DNA from: Niveispirillum sp.
Lineage (GTDB): Bacteria; Pseudomonadota; Alphaproteobacteria; Azospirillales; Azospirillaceae
Length of the DNA stretch: 38,473 nucleotides
NCBI RefSeq assembly: GCF_017996735.1
Contig: NZ_JAGOGJ010000064.1
Location: 1-38,473 of the forward strand
Direction: 5' to 3'
The notes beneath the pieces were generated by a model that saw only the letters and a list, made by a program, of their open reading frames with translations, had not been told where the DNA came from and did not search any database. The position numbers were made by a program, and so were the translations under genes. Shown here one piece after another: positions 16,373 through 25,679 of this stretch. The number at the start of each line of letters is the position of its first letter. Within the stretch, counting starts at the first letter, position 1.

Positions 16373-17818
16373 ATGACCACCTTGTCCGCTACCATCCAGG
16401 AAGTGTTCAACGAACCGGCCTGCGCCAAGAACGCGGCCAAGTCGGAGAAGGAACGCAAGAAGGGCTGCACCAAGCAGCTTCAACCTGGCGGGGCGGCGGG
16501 TGGCTGTGCCTTTGACGGGGCCAAGATCGCCCTGCAGCCCTTGACCGATGTCGCCCATCTTGTCCATGGACCCATCGCGTGCGAGGGCAATTCCTGGGAC
16601 AATCGCGGGGCCAGATCGTCGGGTCCCAGCCTGTGGCGCACCGGCTTCACCACCGACATCAACGAGACGGACATCGTCTTTGGCGGGGAGAAGCGGCTTT
16701 ACAAGGCCATCCGCGAGATCATCGAGAAATATGACCCGCCGGCCGTCTTCGTCTATCAGACCTGTATCCCGGCCATGACCGGCGACGACATCAACGCCGT
16801 TGCCAAGGCCGCGTCGGCGAAGTTCGGCAAGCCCGTCATCCCCATCAACGCCCCCGGCTTTGTCGGGCCGAAGAATTTGGGCAACAAGCTGGCTGGCGAG
16901 GCGCTGCTGGACCATGTGATCGGTACGGTCGAGCCTGAATACACTACGCCTTATGACATCAACATCATTGGCGAATATAACCTGTCCGGCGAGCTGTGGC
17001 AGGTGAAGCCGCTGCTGGATGCGCTGGGCATCCGCGTCCTGTCCTGCATTTCCGGCGACGGGCGCTACAGAGAAGTGGCGCAGTCGCATCGGGCGAAGGC
17101 GGCGATGATGGTCTGTTCCAAGGCCATGATCAATGTCGCCCGCAAGATGGAGGAACGCTACGGCATCCCCTTCTTTGAAGGTTCCTTCTACGGTATCGGC
17201 GATACCAGCGACAGCCTGCGCGAGATCGCGCGGCTGCTGGTGTCGCGCGGCGCGCCGGCCGAACTGCTGGACCGCACCGAGGCGCTGATCGCGCGTGAAG
17301 AGGCCAAGGCGTGGGCCAGCATCGCCCCCTTCAAGCCGCTGTTTGCCGGCAAGCGCGTGCTGCTGATCACCGGGGGTGTGAAATCCTGGTCGGTGGTGGC
17401 GGCGTTGCAGGAGGCGGGACTGGAGATCGCCGGCACCAGCGTCAAGAAATCCACCAAGGAAGACAAGGAACGCATCAAGGAACTGATGGGCGAAGACGCC
17501 CACATGATCGAGGACATGACCCCGCGCGAAATGTACCGCATGCTGAAGGACGCCAAGGCCGACATCATGCTGTCGGGCGGGCGGTCGCAGTTCGTGGCGC
17601 TGAAGGCGGCCATGCCCTGGCTGGACATCAACCAGGAACGCCACCACGCCTATATGGGCTATGTCGGCATGGTCGACCTGCTGCGGGAGATCGCCAAGAC
17701 CCTGTTCAACCCTGTCTGGGAACAGGTGCGCCGGCCCGCCCCCTGGGATGACCCGGCCGACAACTGGCAGGCCCGCGCCCTGGCGGAAATCGTCGCCCCC
17801 CAATTGGCGGCGGAGTAG
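16373..17818 (+). CDS. nifE: FeMo-cofactor scaffold NifE
   Basis: 481 residues, a paralogue of NifD that forms the NifEN scaffold on which the NifB product matures to FeMo-co. Cluster-binding cysteines are visible at Cys45 (GGCAFDGA), in GPIACEGNSWDNRG, and in YQTCIPAMTGDD. The short N-terminal extension with KKGCTKQLQPG is usual for NifE. CAGGAGAACAGGC precedes ATG 16373. It is separated from nifN by 5 bases. Confidence 0.97.
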   Translation: MTTLSATIQEVFNEPACAKNAAKSEKERKKGCTKQLQPGGAAGGCAFDGAKIALQPLTDVAHLVHGPIACEGNSWDNRGARSSGPSLWRTGFTTDINETDIVFGGEKRLYKAIREIIEKYDPPAVFVYQTCIPAMTGDDINAVAKAASAKFGKPVIPINAPGFVGPKNLGNKLAGEALLDHVIGTVEPEYTTPYDINIIGEYNLSGELWQVKPLLDALGIRVLSCISGDGRYREVAQSHRAKAAMMVCSKAMINVARKMEERYGIPFFEGSFYGIGDTSDSLREIARLLVSRGAPAELLDRTEALIAREEAKAWASIAPFKPLFAGKRVLLITGGVKSWSVVAALQEAGLEIAGTSVKKSTKEDKERIKELMGEDAHMIEDMTPREMYRMLKDAKADIMLSGGRSQFVALKAAMPWLDINQERHHAYMGYVGMVDLLREIAKTLFNPVWEQVRRPAPWDDPADNWQARALAEIVAPQLAAE

Positions 17819-17823
17819 GGGCC

Positions 17824-19218
17824 ATGGCCAAGGTCACCCATGTCAAGAAGGCCTGCACTGTCAACCCGCTGAAGATGAGCCAGCCCATCGGGGCGGCACT
17901 GGCCTTCATGGGCTTGCGCGGTGCCATGCCGCTGCTGCACGGATCGCAAGGCTGCACGTCGTTCGGGCTGGTGCTGTTCGTCCGCCATTTCAAGGAGGCC
18001 ATCCCGCTGCAGACCACGGCCATGAGCGAAGTGGCCACGGTGCTGGGCGGTTATGAGAATGTCGAGCAGGCCATCCTCAACATCCACAAGCGCACCAAGC
18101 CGGAAATCATCGGCATCTGTTCAACCGGCGTCACCGAGACCAAGGGCGATGATGTCGAAGGCTATATCCACCTGGTCCGGGAGCGTCACCCGGAGCTGGC
18201 CGGCCTGCCGCTGGTCTATGTCTCCACGCCTGATTTCAAGGACGCGTTCCAGGATGGCTGGACCAAGGCGGTGACGCGCATGGTGGAAGGGCTGGTGCGG
18301 GTGCCGGAACCCGGTGCGGTGCGCGATGCTGGCCGCATCGCCGTGCTGCCGGGCTGTCACCTGACGCCGGGCGACCTGGAGGAACTGCGCACCATCATCG
18401 AGGATTTCGGCCTGCGGCCCAGCTTCCTGCCCGACCTGTCCGGATCGCTGGACGGCCATATCCCGGAGGATTTCACGCCCACCACCATCGGCGGCATCGG
18501 GGTGGATGAGGTGGCGAGCCTGGGCGAGGCCGCCTGGGCCGTGGCCATCGGGGAGCAGATGCGCCCGGCGGCGGAAGCGCTGCGCACGCGCGCAGGCGTG
18601 CCGTTCCGCCTGTTCCCGCGCCTGTGCGGGCTGGCGGCGATGGATGAATTCATCATGTTCCTGTCGGCCGCCAGCGGCCGGCCCGTGCCCGCGAAATACC
18701 GGCGTCAACGTGGCCAGTTGGTCGACGCCATGCTGGACGGGCATTTCCATATTGGCGGGCGCAAGCTGGCCATTGCCGCCGAACCCGACCTGCTGGCCGA
18801 TGTCGCGGGCATGCTGCGCGAGATGGGGGCGGAAATCAGCGTGGCGGTGACCACGGCCCATTCCCCCATCCTGTCCGGGATCGACACGGAAGAGGTGCTG
18901 ATCGGCGATCTGGAGGATCTGGAGCGGCTGGCCGGCGAACGCGGCTGCGACCTGCTGGTCACCCATTCCCATGGCCGCCAGGCGGCAGAGCGGCTGGGCA
19001 TTCCCTTCTTCCGCGTCGGCATTCCCATGTTCGACCGGCTGGGGGCCGGACACCTGTTGACGGTCGGGTATCGCGGTGTCCGCGACCTGATCTTCGCCAT
19101 CAGCAACCTCGTCATCGCCGATGCCGAGCAGAGCCATCAGCCCACGCCCGACAGCTGGCGGCTGACGGAAGAGGACGGCGCCACCGATGGCGCACAGCAG
19201 AAAGGGCAAGCCGCATGA
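17824..19218 (+). CDS. nifN: FeMo-cofactor scaffold NifN
   Basis: 464 residues, the NifK-like partner of NifE. NPLKMSQPIGAALAFMGL, PLLHGSQGCTSFG and ICSTGVTETKGDD follow the NifK/NifN pattern, with Cys in the first two cluster positions. The late segment IPFFRVGIPMFDRLGAGH corresponds to the histidine-rich segment of NifK without its histidines, as expected for NifN. Its stop overlaps the nifX start (ATGA). Confidence 0.97.
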   Translation: MAKVTHVKKACTVNPLKMSQPIGAALAFMGLRGAMPLLHGSQGCTSFGLVLFVRHFKEAIPLQTTAMSEVATVLGGYENVEQAILNIHKRTKPEIIGICSTGVTETKGDDVEGYIHLVRERHPELAGLPLVYVSTPDFKDAFQDGWTKAVTRMVEGLVRVPEPGAVRDAGRIAVLPGCHLTPGDLEELRTIIEDFGLRPSFLPDLSGSLDGHIPEDFTPTTIGGIGVDEVASLGEAAWAVAIGEQMRPAAEALRTRAGVPFRLFPRLCGLAAMDEFIMFLSAASGRPVPAKYRRQRGQLVDAMLDGHFHIGGRKLAIAAEPDLLADVAGMLREMGAEISVAVTTAHSPILSGIDTEEVLIGDLEDLERLAGERGCDLLVTHSHGRQAAERLGIPFFRVGIPMFDRLGAGHLLTVGYRGVRDLIFAISNLVIADAEQSHQPTPDSWRLTEEDGATDGAQQKGQAA

Positions 19219-19610
19219 AAGTCGCCTTCGCCACACAGGACCTGAAACGGGTGGATGCCCATTTCGGCTGGGCCCGCAACATCGCCATCTATGAGCTGGA
19301 ACCCGAAGGCCACCGCTTTTTGCAGGCGGTGGAGTTCGCTGGCGACCTGCAGGAGGATGGCAACGAGGACAAGCTGGCGCCCAAGATCGAGGCGATCAAG
19401 GATTGCGCCATCCTTTATGTCGCCGCCATCGGCGGGTCGGGTGCCGCGCGCGTCGTGGCCAACAATATCCACCCGATGAAGGTCAACCAGCCCGAGCCGA
19501 TCGATGATCTGCTGGAGAAACTGCGCGACGTGCTGAACGGCACGCCGCCGCCCTGGCTGCGCAAGGCCATGGGCAAGGGTGCCGCCCGGACACTGGATTT
19601 CGAGGATTGA
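19215..19610 (+). CDS. nifX: FeMo-cofactor carrier NifX
   Basis: 131 residues of the NifX/NifB C-terminal (dinitrogenase iron-molybdenum cofactor) fold. It opens MKVAFATQDLKRVDAHFGWARNIAIYE and continues ...CAILYVAAIGGSGAARVV. It shuttles NifB-co or VK-cluster to NifEN. Length is normal. Start codon overlaps the nifN stop, indicating coupled translation. Confidence 0.96.
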   Translation: MKVAFATQDLKRVDAHFGWARNIAIYELEPEGHRFLQAVEFAGDLQEDGNEDKLAPKIEAIKDCAILYVAAIGGSGAARVVANNIHPMKVNQPEPIDDLLEKLRDVLNGTPPPWLRKAMGKGAARTLDFED

Positions 19611-19618
19611 GGATCGCC

Positions 19619-20089
19619 ATGACGGACGTTTTAGAATTATCGCCTGACCAGGCAGCCGCGCAATCGCCCTTCATCCGGCAACTGGTGAAGATCTGGCGCG
19701 CCCAGGACAGCCATGGCACCTGGGACGGCAAGGCCGACCTGGACCTGCTGGAACCCTATATCATCGACAAGGCCAAGCGCCGTCTGCTGCCGATCATGGG
19801 CGATCCCGATCCGGAGACGATCTGGCGGCTGGAACTGTTCTTCAACGCCATCGCCCTGTCGATCGAGCTGGAAACCGGCGTGATGGTCTCGCCCATGCTG
19901 AAGATGAGCCATGAGGGCTTTGGCCGCATGGTGCTGATCGGCGGGCGGCTGATCGTGGTGAACAAGCAGTTGCGCGACGTTCACCGTTTCGGCTTCGACA
20001 GCCTGGCCAAGCTGGCCGAGGAAGGGACCAAATATGTCCAGCAGGGTGTGGAGATGATCGGGCGCTTCCCCGATGTCGCCCGCTACTGA
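19619..20089 (+). CDS. NifX-associated protein (DUF269)
   Basis: 156 residues from ATG 19619 with GAGGA upstream. FIRQLVKIWRAQDSHGTWD, LEPYIIDKAKRR and the late GGRLIVVNKQLRDVHRFGFDSLAKLAEEG are the signatures of the DUF269 family, almost always directly after nifX. Its biochemical role is not established; context suggests help in cofactor assembly. Also called orf3 in Azospirillum nifENX operons. Confidence 0.93.
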   Translation: MTDVLELSPDQAAAQSPFIRQLVKIWRAQDSHGTWDGKADLDLLEPYIIDKAKRRLLPIMGDPDPETIWRLELFFNAIALSIELETGVMVSPMLKMSHEGFGRMVLIGGRLIVVNKQLRDVHRFGFDSLAKLAEEGTKYVQQGVEMIGRFPDVARY

Positions 20090-20110
20090 CCCGGTGCCGG
20101 AGGATTGGCC

Positions 20111-20311
20111 ATGAGCGACATGGACACATTGAAGACCGAGATCAAGAAGCTGTCGGCCAAGGCCATGCAGGCCAAGATGGACCTGCATGACCTGTCGGAG
20201 GAACTGCCCGTCAACTGGGCCTCCATCCTGGAGGTGGCGCAGCGAACCTATGCCGCGTTTGCCGAACTGGAGGCCAAACGCGCCAGCCTGAAGGCCCTGG
20301 AAAGCGCTTGA
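20111..20311 (+). CDS. Small coiled-coil nif protein (DUF683 / CCE_0567 family)
   Basis: 66 residues from ATG 20111, with GGAGGA ahead of it. It is almost entirely helical: MDTLKTEIKKLSAKAMQAKMDLHDLSEELP, then NWASILEVAQRTYAAFAELEAKRASL, as in the DUF683 helical-hairpin family between the DUF269 gene and the nif ferredoxin. Function unknown. Tight spacing puts it in the nifENX operon. Confidence 0.92.
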   Translation: MSDMDTLKTEIKKLSAKAMQAKMDLHDLSEELPVNWASILEVAQRTYAAFAELEAKRASLKALESA

Positions 20312-20340
20312 GATACAGCAGAACCTGAAAGGAACCCCCG

Positions 20341-20634
20341 ATGTCCGCCCCCTTCACCCGCGACGGCCGGTCCTGGCAGCCGGATTTCCTGATCGCCATC
20401 GACGCCAAGCGCTGCATCGGCTGCGGGCGCTGCTTCAAGGTCTGCGGCCGTGGCGTCATGGAGCTGAAGGGGCTGAACGAGGAGGGGGAACTGGTCGCGC
20501 TTGACGATGATGACGATGAGGAAATCGAGAAGAAGGTGATGGTGATGGCCGACGCCGGTGCCTGCATCGGCTGCCGGGCCTGCGCCCGTGTCTGCCCGGC
20601 CAATTGCCAGGTCCATTCACCCGTGGCGGCGTGA
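20341..20634 (+). CDS. fdxB: nif-specific 2[4Fe-4S] ferredoxin (FdxB/ferredoxin III type)
   Basis: 97 residues. The first cluster motif is Cys25-x2-Cys28-x2-Cys31-x3-Cys35 and the second is Cys75-x2-Cys78-x2-Cys81-x3-Cys85 followed by PANC. The N-terminal TRDGRSWQPDFLIAID is characteristic of nif ferredoxin III. Between the clusters lies an acidic run (DDDDDEEIEKK) that makes the protein unusually negative. It probably supplies electrons during cofactor assembly. GAAAGGAACCCCCG precedes the ATG. Confidence 0.94.
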   Translation: MSAPFTRDGRSWQPDFLIAIDAKRCIGCGRCFKVCGRGVMELKGLNEEGELVALDDDDDEEIEKKVMVMADAGACIGCRACARVCPANCQVHSPVAA

Positions 20635-20641
20635 GGGGACG

Positions 20642-21262
20642 ATGCGCGCAGGCGACGCCTATCCCTGGCTGATGGCGCGGACCTGCGACGGGGCCTGCGA
20701 CCCGTTCGACCTGCATGTCGTCGCCTGCATCCTGTCGCGGGCCTGGGCGGAGGCCGTGGCCGATGGCGGCGGCCTGCCGGAGGGGCTGGGGCTGGATGGC
20801 GACGCCGCGGCCGGAATGATCAAGCGGCTGTTCCCCGATGCCTTTCCCGCCCTGGCGCCGCTGCTGCCGGGGCCGGCTGTGCTGGGCGATGATGAGATGG
20901 CGGTGCGCGACCTGCTGTGGATGTATGCCGACGGGGGCACCGCGTTGCAGCGCTGCCTGTCGGCGATGATCGCGCGGCGCTGCACCCGGCCCAACCATCT
21001 CTGGCAGGATCTGGGCCTGCGCAGCCGGGGGGAACTGTCGCAACTGATGATGCGGCATTTCGGCCTGCTGGCGGCGCGCAACAGCCAGGACATGAAATGG
21101 AAGAAATATCTCTACCGCACCATCTGCCGGGCAGACGGGTTCAGCCTGTGTACGGCCCCTGTCTGTACCGATTGTGAGGATTTCGACAATTGTTTCGGCG
21201 CGGAGGAGGGGGAGGCGGTGCTGGCCCATATCCGTTCCGACCGCCCGCGCGCCACCGCCTGA
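20642..21262 (+). CDS. nifQ: Molybdenum donor protein NifQ
   Basis: 206 residues from ATG 20642 (GAGGGGACG upstream). The C-terminal Cys-x4-Cys-x2-Cys-x5-Cys motif (CTAPVCTDCEDFDNC) is the NifQ Mo-Fe-S cluster site. RNSQDMKWKKYLYRTICRADGFSLC just before it is also diagnostic. NifQ provides Mo to NifEN/NifH for FeMo-co. The upstream half (LPGPAVLGDDEMAVRDLLW) is the usual helical domain. Confidence 0.96.
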   Translation: MRAGDAYPWLMARTCDGACDPFDLHVVACILSRAWAEAVADGGGLPEGLGLDGDAAAGMIKRLFPDAFPALAPLLPGPAVLGDDEMAVRDLLWMYADGGTALQRCLSAMIARRCTRPNHLWQDLGLRSRGELSQLMMRHFGLLAARNSQDMKWKKYLYRTICRADGFSLCTAPVCTDCEDFDNCFGAEEGEAVLAHIRSDRPRATA

Positions 21263-21296
21263 CCACATCGCCATCCGCAAGGGAGGGTCCAACTCC

Positions 21297-21725
21297 ATGA
21301 CCCAGCCGCAGAACCCGCCGGACATCGCCTATGCGCTGTGCCGGCTTGACGACATTCCCAGCCGCAAGGCACGCGGCTTCCACCTGCTGCGGCTGGAGGC
21401 GGACGGGGGGACCCGGCCCTGGACCATCATTGTCGTGCGCTGGGGCCGGCAGGTGGTCGGCTATGTCAATCGCTGCCCCCATGACGGGGTGCATCTGGAC
21501 TGGGAGCGCAACCAGTTCCTGGACCCCGACGGCACGCGGCTGATGTGCGGCAAGCATGGTGCCCTGTTCGATCTGGGCACCGGCGCCTGCGTCGATGGTC
21601 CCTGTCGGGGGCAATCCCTGACGCCGGTCGCGCTGACCGTGCTGGACGGCGATATCTGCGTCACCGGCGTGACGCTGGCCGAAGATGACGAACCGGAACT
21701 GGCCTGCGAGGCGGAAGGGGTGTGA
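21297..21725 (+). CDS. Rieske [2Fe-2S] ferredoxin-like protein
   Basis: 142 residues from ATG 21297 with GGGAGGG upstream. The Rieske ligands are Cys60-x-His62 (CPHDG) and Cys84-x2-His87 (CGKH), in the order and spacing of soluble Rieske ferredoxins. No transmembrane anchor or oxygenase domain is present. It follows nifQ by 34 bases, so it is probably the last gene of the nifENX-nifQ operon and may be an electron carrier. Its partner is unknown. Confidence 0.9.
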   Translation: MTQPQNPPDIAYALCRLDDIPSRKARGFHLLRLEADGGTRPWTIIVVRWGRQVVGYVNRCPHDGVHLDWERNQFLDPDGTRLMCGKHGALFDLGTGACVDGPCRGQSLTPVALTVLDGDICVTGVTLAEDDEPELACEAEGV

Positions 21726-21753
21726 GGGCGTTTTCCCCCGCACCCCGTCACCA

Positions 21754-22344
21754 TCACACCGGCCGGTTCGCGTTGCGGTTCTTCACGGGTTCCATGCGCG
21801 CCACCCCTTCGGCGAAGCTGATGAAGGGATATGTGGCATCAAAGCGGGCGGCCACGTCCAGCACCACATCCAGCTTGCCGCCCGTATCCAGCTTCTTGAT
21901 GTCGTTCTTGTCGATGCCCATCAGGTCCGTCATCTCCTTCCAGACGGTGGATTCATCGCAGGGCAGGATCATGTAGGTGATGTTGTCGATCACCACCCGG
22001 TAGCTGGCCAGCAGGTCGATATTGTTGCAGAAGATGAAGTAGCGACCGTCGGGCCGCAGCAGGCCGCCCAGCACCTCGGCCACCGTTTCCAGATAGGCGA
22101 AGGAATGGATGTAGCCGGCCAGCACGGGCAGGGTGGCCTCCCCCTCCTGCGCGGCGGTCAGGACCTGTTCCATCGAGAAATCCGGGGGGCGCTTCTCGTC
22201 GGCGATCTGCGGCTGGAACTTCAGGGCGATGTCGCCACGGAAGCCGAAACGGCCCGGATGGCTGGTCGGACCCTTCAGCACAGCGTTGAACAGGCGCCCG
22301 TCCTGGTCCAGGCGGGCAAGGGCGGTCTTGTCGATGGTGGTCAT
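21754..22344 (-). CDS. Unknown protein, divergent from iscA
   Basis: 196 residues from ATG 22344. I do not recognise the family. It has SMEQVLTAAQEGEATLPVLAGYIHSFAYLETVAEVLGGLL, a helical stretch, then RYFIFCNNIDLLASYRVVIDNITYMILPCDES, a mixed strand region, and a C-terminal half with KLDVVLDVAARFDATYPFISFAEG. No signal peptide, no membrane segment, only two cysteines. Codon use and GC match the nif genes on both sides, so it is a resident gene. It converges on the Rieske gene with a 28-base gap. A nif role is inferred from position only. Confidence 0.75.
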   Translation of the reverse strand: MTTIDKTALARLDQDGRLFNAVLKGPTSHPGRFGFRGDIALKFQPQIADEKRPPDFSMEQVLTAAQEGEATLPVLAGYIHSFAYLETVAEVLGGLLRPDGRYFIFCNNIDLLASYRVVIDNITYMILPCDESTVWKEMTDLMGIDKNDIKKLDTGGKLDVVLDVAARFDATYPFISFAEGVARMEPVKNRNANRPV

Positions 22345-22400
22345 GGGCGCAACGCTCCTGTTTGACAGCAAGGGACAGCCCACGGGAAAGGGGCGTCATT

Positions 22401-22440
22401 CCCGCCCTTGCAAACCCTCTGCCGGTTTTGCAAGGGCGGG
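22401..22440. repeat. 14-bp perfect inverted repeat in the divergent intergenic region
   Basis: CCCGCCCTTGCAAA (22401-22414) and its exact reverse complement (22427-22440) flank a 12-base loop. It lies 57 bases upstream of the unknown minus-strand gene. It is too long and perfect for chance and could be an operator or a small palindromic repeat element. The region 22345-22643 otherwise holds only NifA and sigma-54 sites. Confidence 0.7.
22408..22424 (-). promoter_or_regulatory. Weak candidate sigma-54 promoter for the unknown minus-strand gene
   Basis: On the minus strand GGCAGA-N4-TTGCA keeps the GG-N10-GC spacing, but the -24 half is imperfect and part lies in the inverted repeat. If real, the start would be about 55 bases before ATG 22344 and the NifA site at 22504 would serve both directions. 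Confidence 0.25.
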
Positions 22441-22503
22441 GGCATCGGCTGCCAACATGTGGATTTGTCAGCATTTGCGGGCCGGCCTGCGTTGGTTTCC
22501 CCC

Positions 22504-22519
22504 TGTCGGGTTTGCGACA
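22504..22519 (+). promoter_or_regulatory. NifA upstream activator site (iscA operon)
   Basis: TGTCGGGTTTGCGACA, an exact TGT-N10-ACA site 63 bases before the -24 element. It is nested in a larger repeat with arms CCCCTGTCG (22500-22508) and CGACAGGGG (22535-22543). Confidence 0.8.
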
Positions 22520-22581
22520 GAAGCGCGACAAACACGACAGGGGTGAAGGGAAAGGACAAGGCTTTTCAACGAACTGTGTGG

Positions 22582-22597
22582 TGGCACGCCCTTTGCT
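22582..22597 (+). promoter_or_regulatory. Sigma-54 promoter of iscA-nifUSVPW
   Basis: TGGCACG-N4-TTGCT with GG-N10-GC spacing; perfect consensus, 47 bases before the iscA start. Confidence 0.9.
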
Positions 22598-22643
22598 GTG
22601 ATGGAAGCCATCTTCCTCACAATGGCAACAGAGGGTTGTTCCC

Positions 22644-22964
22644 ATGATCACCTTGACCCCGAGCGCCTTGAACGCCGTCCGCAGCGCCATCGCCGGCGCC
22701 GCCAACCCCGCCGGTGGCTTGCGCATCGCCGTCGATGCCGGTGGCTGTGCCGGCTACAAATACATGATGGGTCTGGCGGGCGAGGCCGCGCCGGAAGACA
22801 AGGTCATCGACCAGGATGGCGTGAAGGTCTTCGTCGACACCAACAGCCACGCGCTGCTGGAAGGCACCACCATCGATTTCGTCGTGGCCCTGGAAGGGTC
22901 CGGCTTCACCTTCGACAACCCGAACGCCAAGTCCAGCTGCGGCTGCGGCAAGTCGTTCGGCTGA
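22644..22964 (+). CDS. iscA: nif-associated A-type Fe-S carrier (IscA)
   Basis: 106 residues, normal length. The three conserved cysteines are Cys35 (GGCAGYKY) and Cys99/Cys101 (SCGCGKSFG), the canonical A-type ligand set for an Fe-S cluster or iron. First gene of the operon with the nifU-like gene, nifS, nifV, nifP and nifW, under its own sigma-54/NifA promoter. GAGGGTTGTTCCC precedes ATG 22644. It probably passes clusters to nitrogenase maturation proteins. Confidence 0.95.
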   Translation: MITLTPSALNAVRSAIAGAANPAGGLRIAVDAGGCAGYKYMMGLAGEAAPEDKVIDQDGVKVFVDTNSHALLEGTTIDFVVALEGSGFTFDNPNAKSSCGCGKSFG

Positions 22965-22996
22965 TCACCGTCATCCCTTCTGACAGGAGCCACCCC

Positions 22997-23299
22997 ATGC
23001 TTGCTCCCGACATTGCGTTCAACACGGCCCCGCCGTCTGGCACAGAGACGGAAGATCCCCGCTTGCAGGTCGTCCGCGCCGCCATCGAAGAAATCCGCCC
23101 CGGCCTACGCCGGGATGGCGGCGACTGCGAATTGCTGGGCATGGAGGGCGACACCGTCAAGGTCCGGCTGACGGGCGCCTGTGTCATGTGCCGGCTGTCC
23201 AGCGCCACGCTGGACGGTATCCAGGCCCGCGTCGTCGAGCGCCTGGGCGCCTTCGTGCGGCTGGTCCCGGTAATGGGACGGGCACCCGGGGCGCACTGA
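22997..23299 (+). CDS. nifU: NifU-like protein with only the C-terminal Nfu domain
   Basis: 100 residues. DPRLQVVRAAIEEIRPGLRRDGGDCELLG followed by KVRLTGACVMC (Cys62-x2-Cys65) is the Nfu domain that carries a [4Fe-4S] cluster. The IscU-like scaffold and the central [2Fe-2S] domain of full-length NifU (about 300 residues) are absent; upstream sequence is intergenic, so this is a compact form and not a broken gene. With IscA and NifS next to it, it probably replaces NifU. ACAGGAGCC lies before ATG 22997. Confidence 0.9.
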   Translation: MLAPDIAFNTAPPSGTETEDPRLQVVRAAIEEIRPGLRRDGGDCELLGMEGDTVKVRLTGACVMCRLSSATLDGIQARVVERLGAFVRLVPVMGRAPGAH

Positions 23300-23343
23300 C
23301 CTTCCCGTACTGCCCCCGTCCCTGACAGAAAAGGGGAAGCACC

Positions 23344-24525
23344 ATGCAGCCCGTCTATCTGGACAATAACGCCACGACACGCACGGACCCGGAAGTGGTC
23401 AGCACCATGCTGCCCTATTTCGACGTGCATTTCGGCAATGCCTCTTCCAGCCACAGGTTCGGATCGGCGGCGGCGGACGGGATGCGGCTGGCGCGGCGGC
23501 AGGTTCAGGCCCTGCTGGGGGCCGCGCAGGAGCAGGAGATCATTTTCACCTCCGGCGGGACGGAGGCGAACAACATGGCCCTGCTGTCGGCGCTGGAGAC
23601 CCAGCCCGACCGGGACGAGATCGTTGTCACCGCCGTTGAACATCCGGCCATCCTGTCACTGGCCACGCATCTGGCGAAGACGCGCGGCGTGACCCTGCGG
23701 GTGGTGGAGGTGGATAGTCAGGGCCGGCTGGACCTTGATCAGTTCGACGAATATGTGGGCTCGCGCACGGCCCTGGTTTCGGTCATGTGGGCCAATAACG
23801 AGACGGGCACCCTGTTTCCCATCACCCGTCTGGCCGAGCGCGCCCATGCCTTCGGCGCGCTGTTCCACACCGATGCCGTCCAGGCCGCCGGCAGGGTACC
23901 CATCGATCTGAAATCGGTGCCGGTGGACATGCTGTCGCTGTCTTCCCACAAGCTGCATGGCCCCAAGGGGGTCGGCGCCCTTTATGTGCGCAAGGGTGTC
24001 GCGGTGCGCCCCTTGCTGCGCGGCGGACGGCAGGAGCGGGGACGCCGGGCGGGGACGGAGAATGTGCCCGGCATTGTCGGGCTTGGTGCCGCCGCCGCCC
24101 TGGCAACCCGGTATCTGGAGGTCGAACAGGGCTGGGTCGGCGCGCTGCGCGACCAGCTGGAACAGGGACTGATGCAGCGCATCGGCCAGGCCCGCGTGCT
24201 GGGCGATGTTCAGCACCGGCTGCCCAATACAAGCTGCATCGCCTTTGATTATGTGGATGGTGACGCGCTGCTGCTGCTGCTGGACCGGGTCGGCATCGCC
24301 GTTTCCTCCGGCGCGGCCTGTGCGTCGGGCGCCATGGAACCGTCGCATGTGCTGCGCGCCATGCGGGTTCCCGCCAGTGCGGCGCGTGGCGCCCTTCGCT
24401 TCTCACTGTCGCGTGACACAACGACCCCGGATATCCACCGGGTGCTGGAGGAATTGCCCCCGATCGTCGCCCGTCTGCGCGCGAGTTCGCCCTTGTGGCG
24501 TGACCACGCGCCCGTCCCCGCATGA
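23344..24525 (+). CDS. nifS: Cysteine desulfurase NifS
   Basis: 393 residues. Opens YLDNNATTRTDPEVV as in NifS. The PLP-binding Lys203 is in SLSSHKLHGPKG and the sulfane-carrying Cys326 in SSGAACASGAMEPSH. It makes sulfur for the Fe-S clusters of nitrogenase, handing it to the NifU-like and IscA proteins upstream. AAAGGGGAAG precedes ATG 23344. nifV follows after 13 bases. Confidence 0.97.
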   Translation: MQPVYLDNNATTRTDPEVVSTMLPYFDVHFGNASSSHRFGSAAADGMRLARRQVQALLGAAQEQEIIFTSGGTEANNMALLSALETQPDRDEIVVTAVEHPAILSLATHLAKTRGVTLRVVEVDSQGRLDLDQFDEYVGSRTALVSVMWANNETGTLFPITRLAERAHAFGALFHTDAVQAAGRVPIDLKSVPVDMLSLSSHKLHGPKGVGALYVRKGVAVRPLLRGGRQERGRRAGTENVPGIVGLGAAAALATRYLEVEQGWVGALRDQLEQGLMQRIGQARVLGDVQHRLPNTSCIAFDYVDGDALLLLLDRVGIAVSSGAACASGAMEPSHVLRAMRVPASAARGALRFSLSRDTTTPDIHRVLEELPPIVARLRASSPLWRDHAPVPA

Positions 24526-24538
24526 GAAGAGGCATGGA

Positions 24539-25663
<1,125 letters not shown>

Positions 25664-25679
25664 GCCAAGGGAGGGCGCC

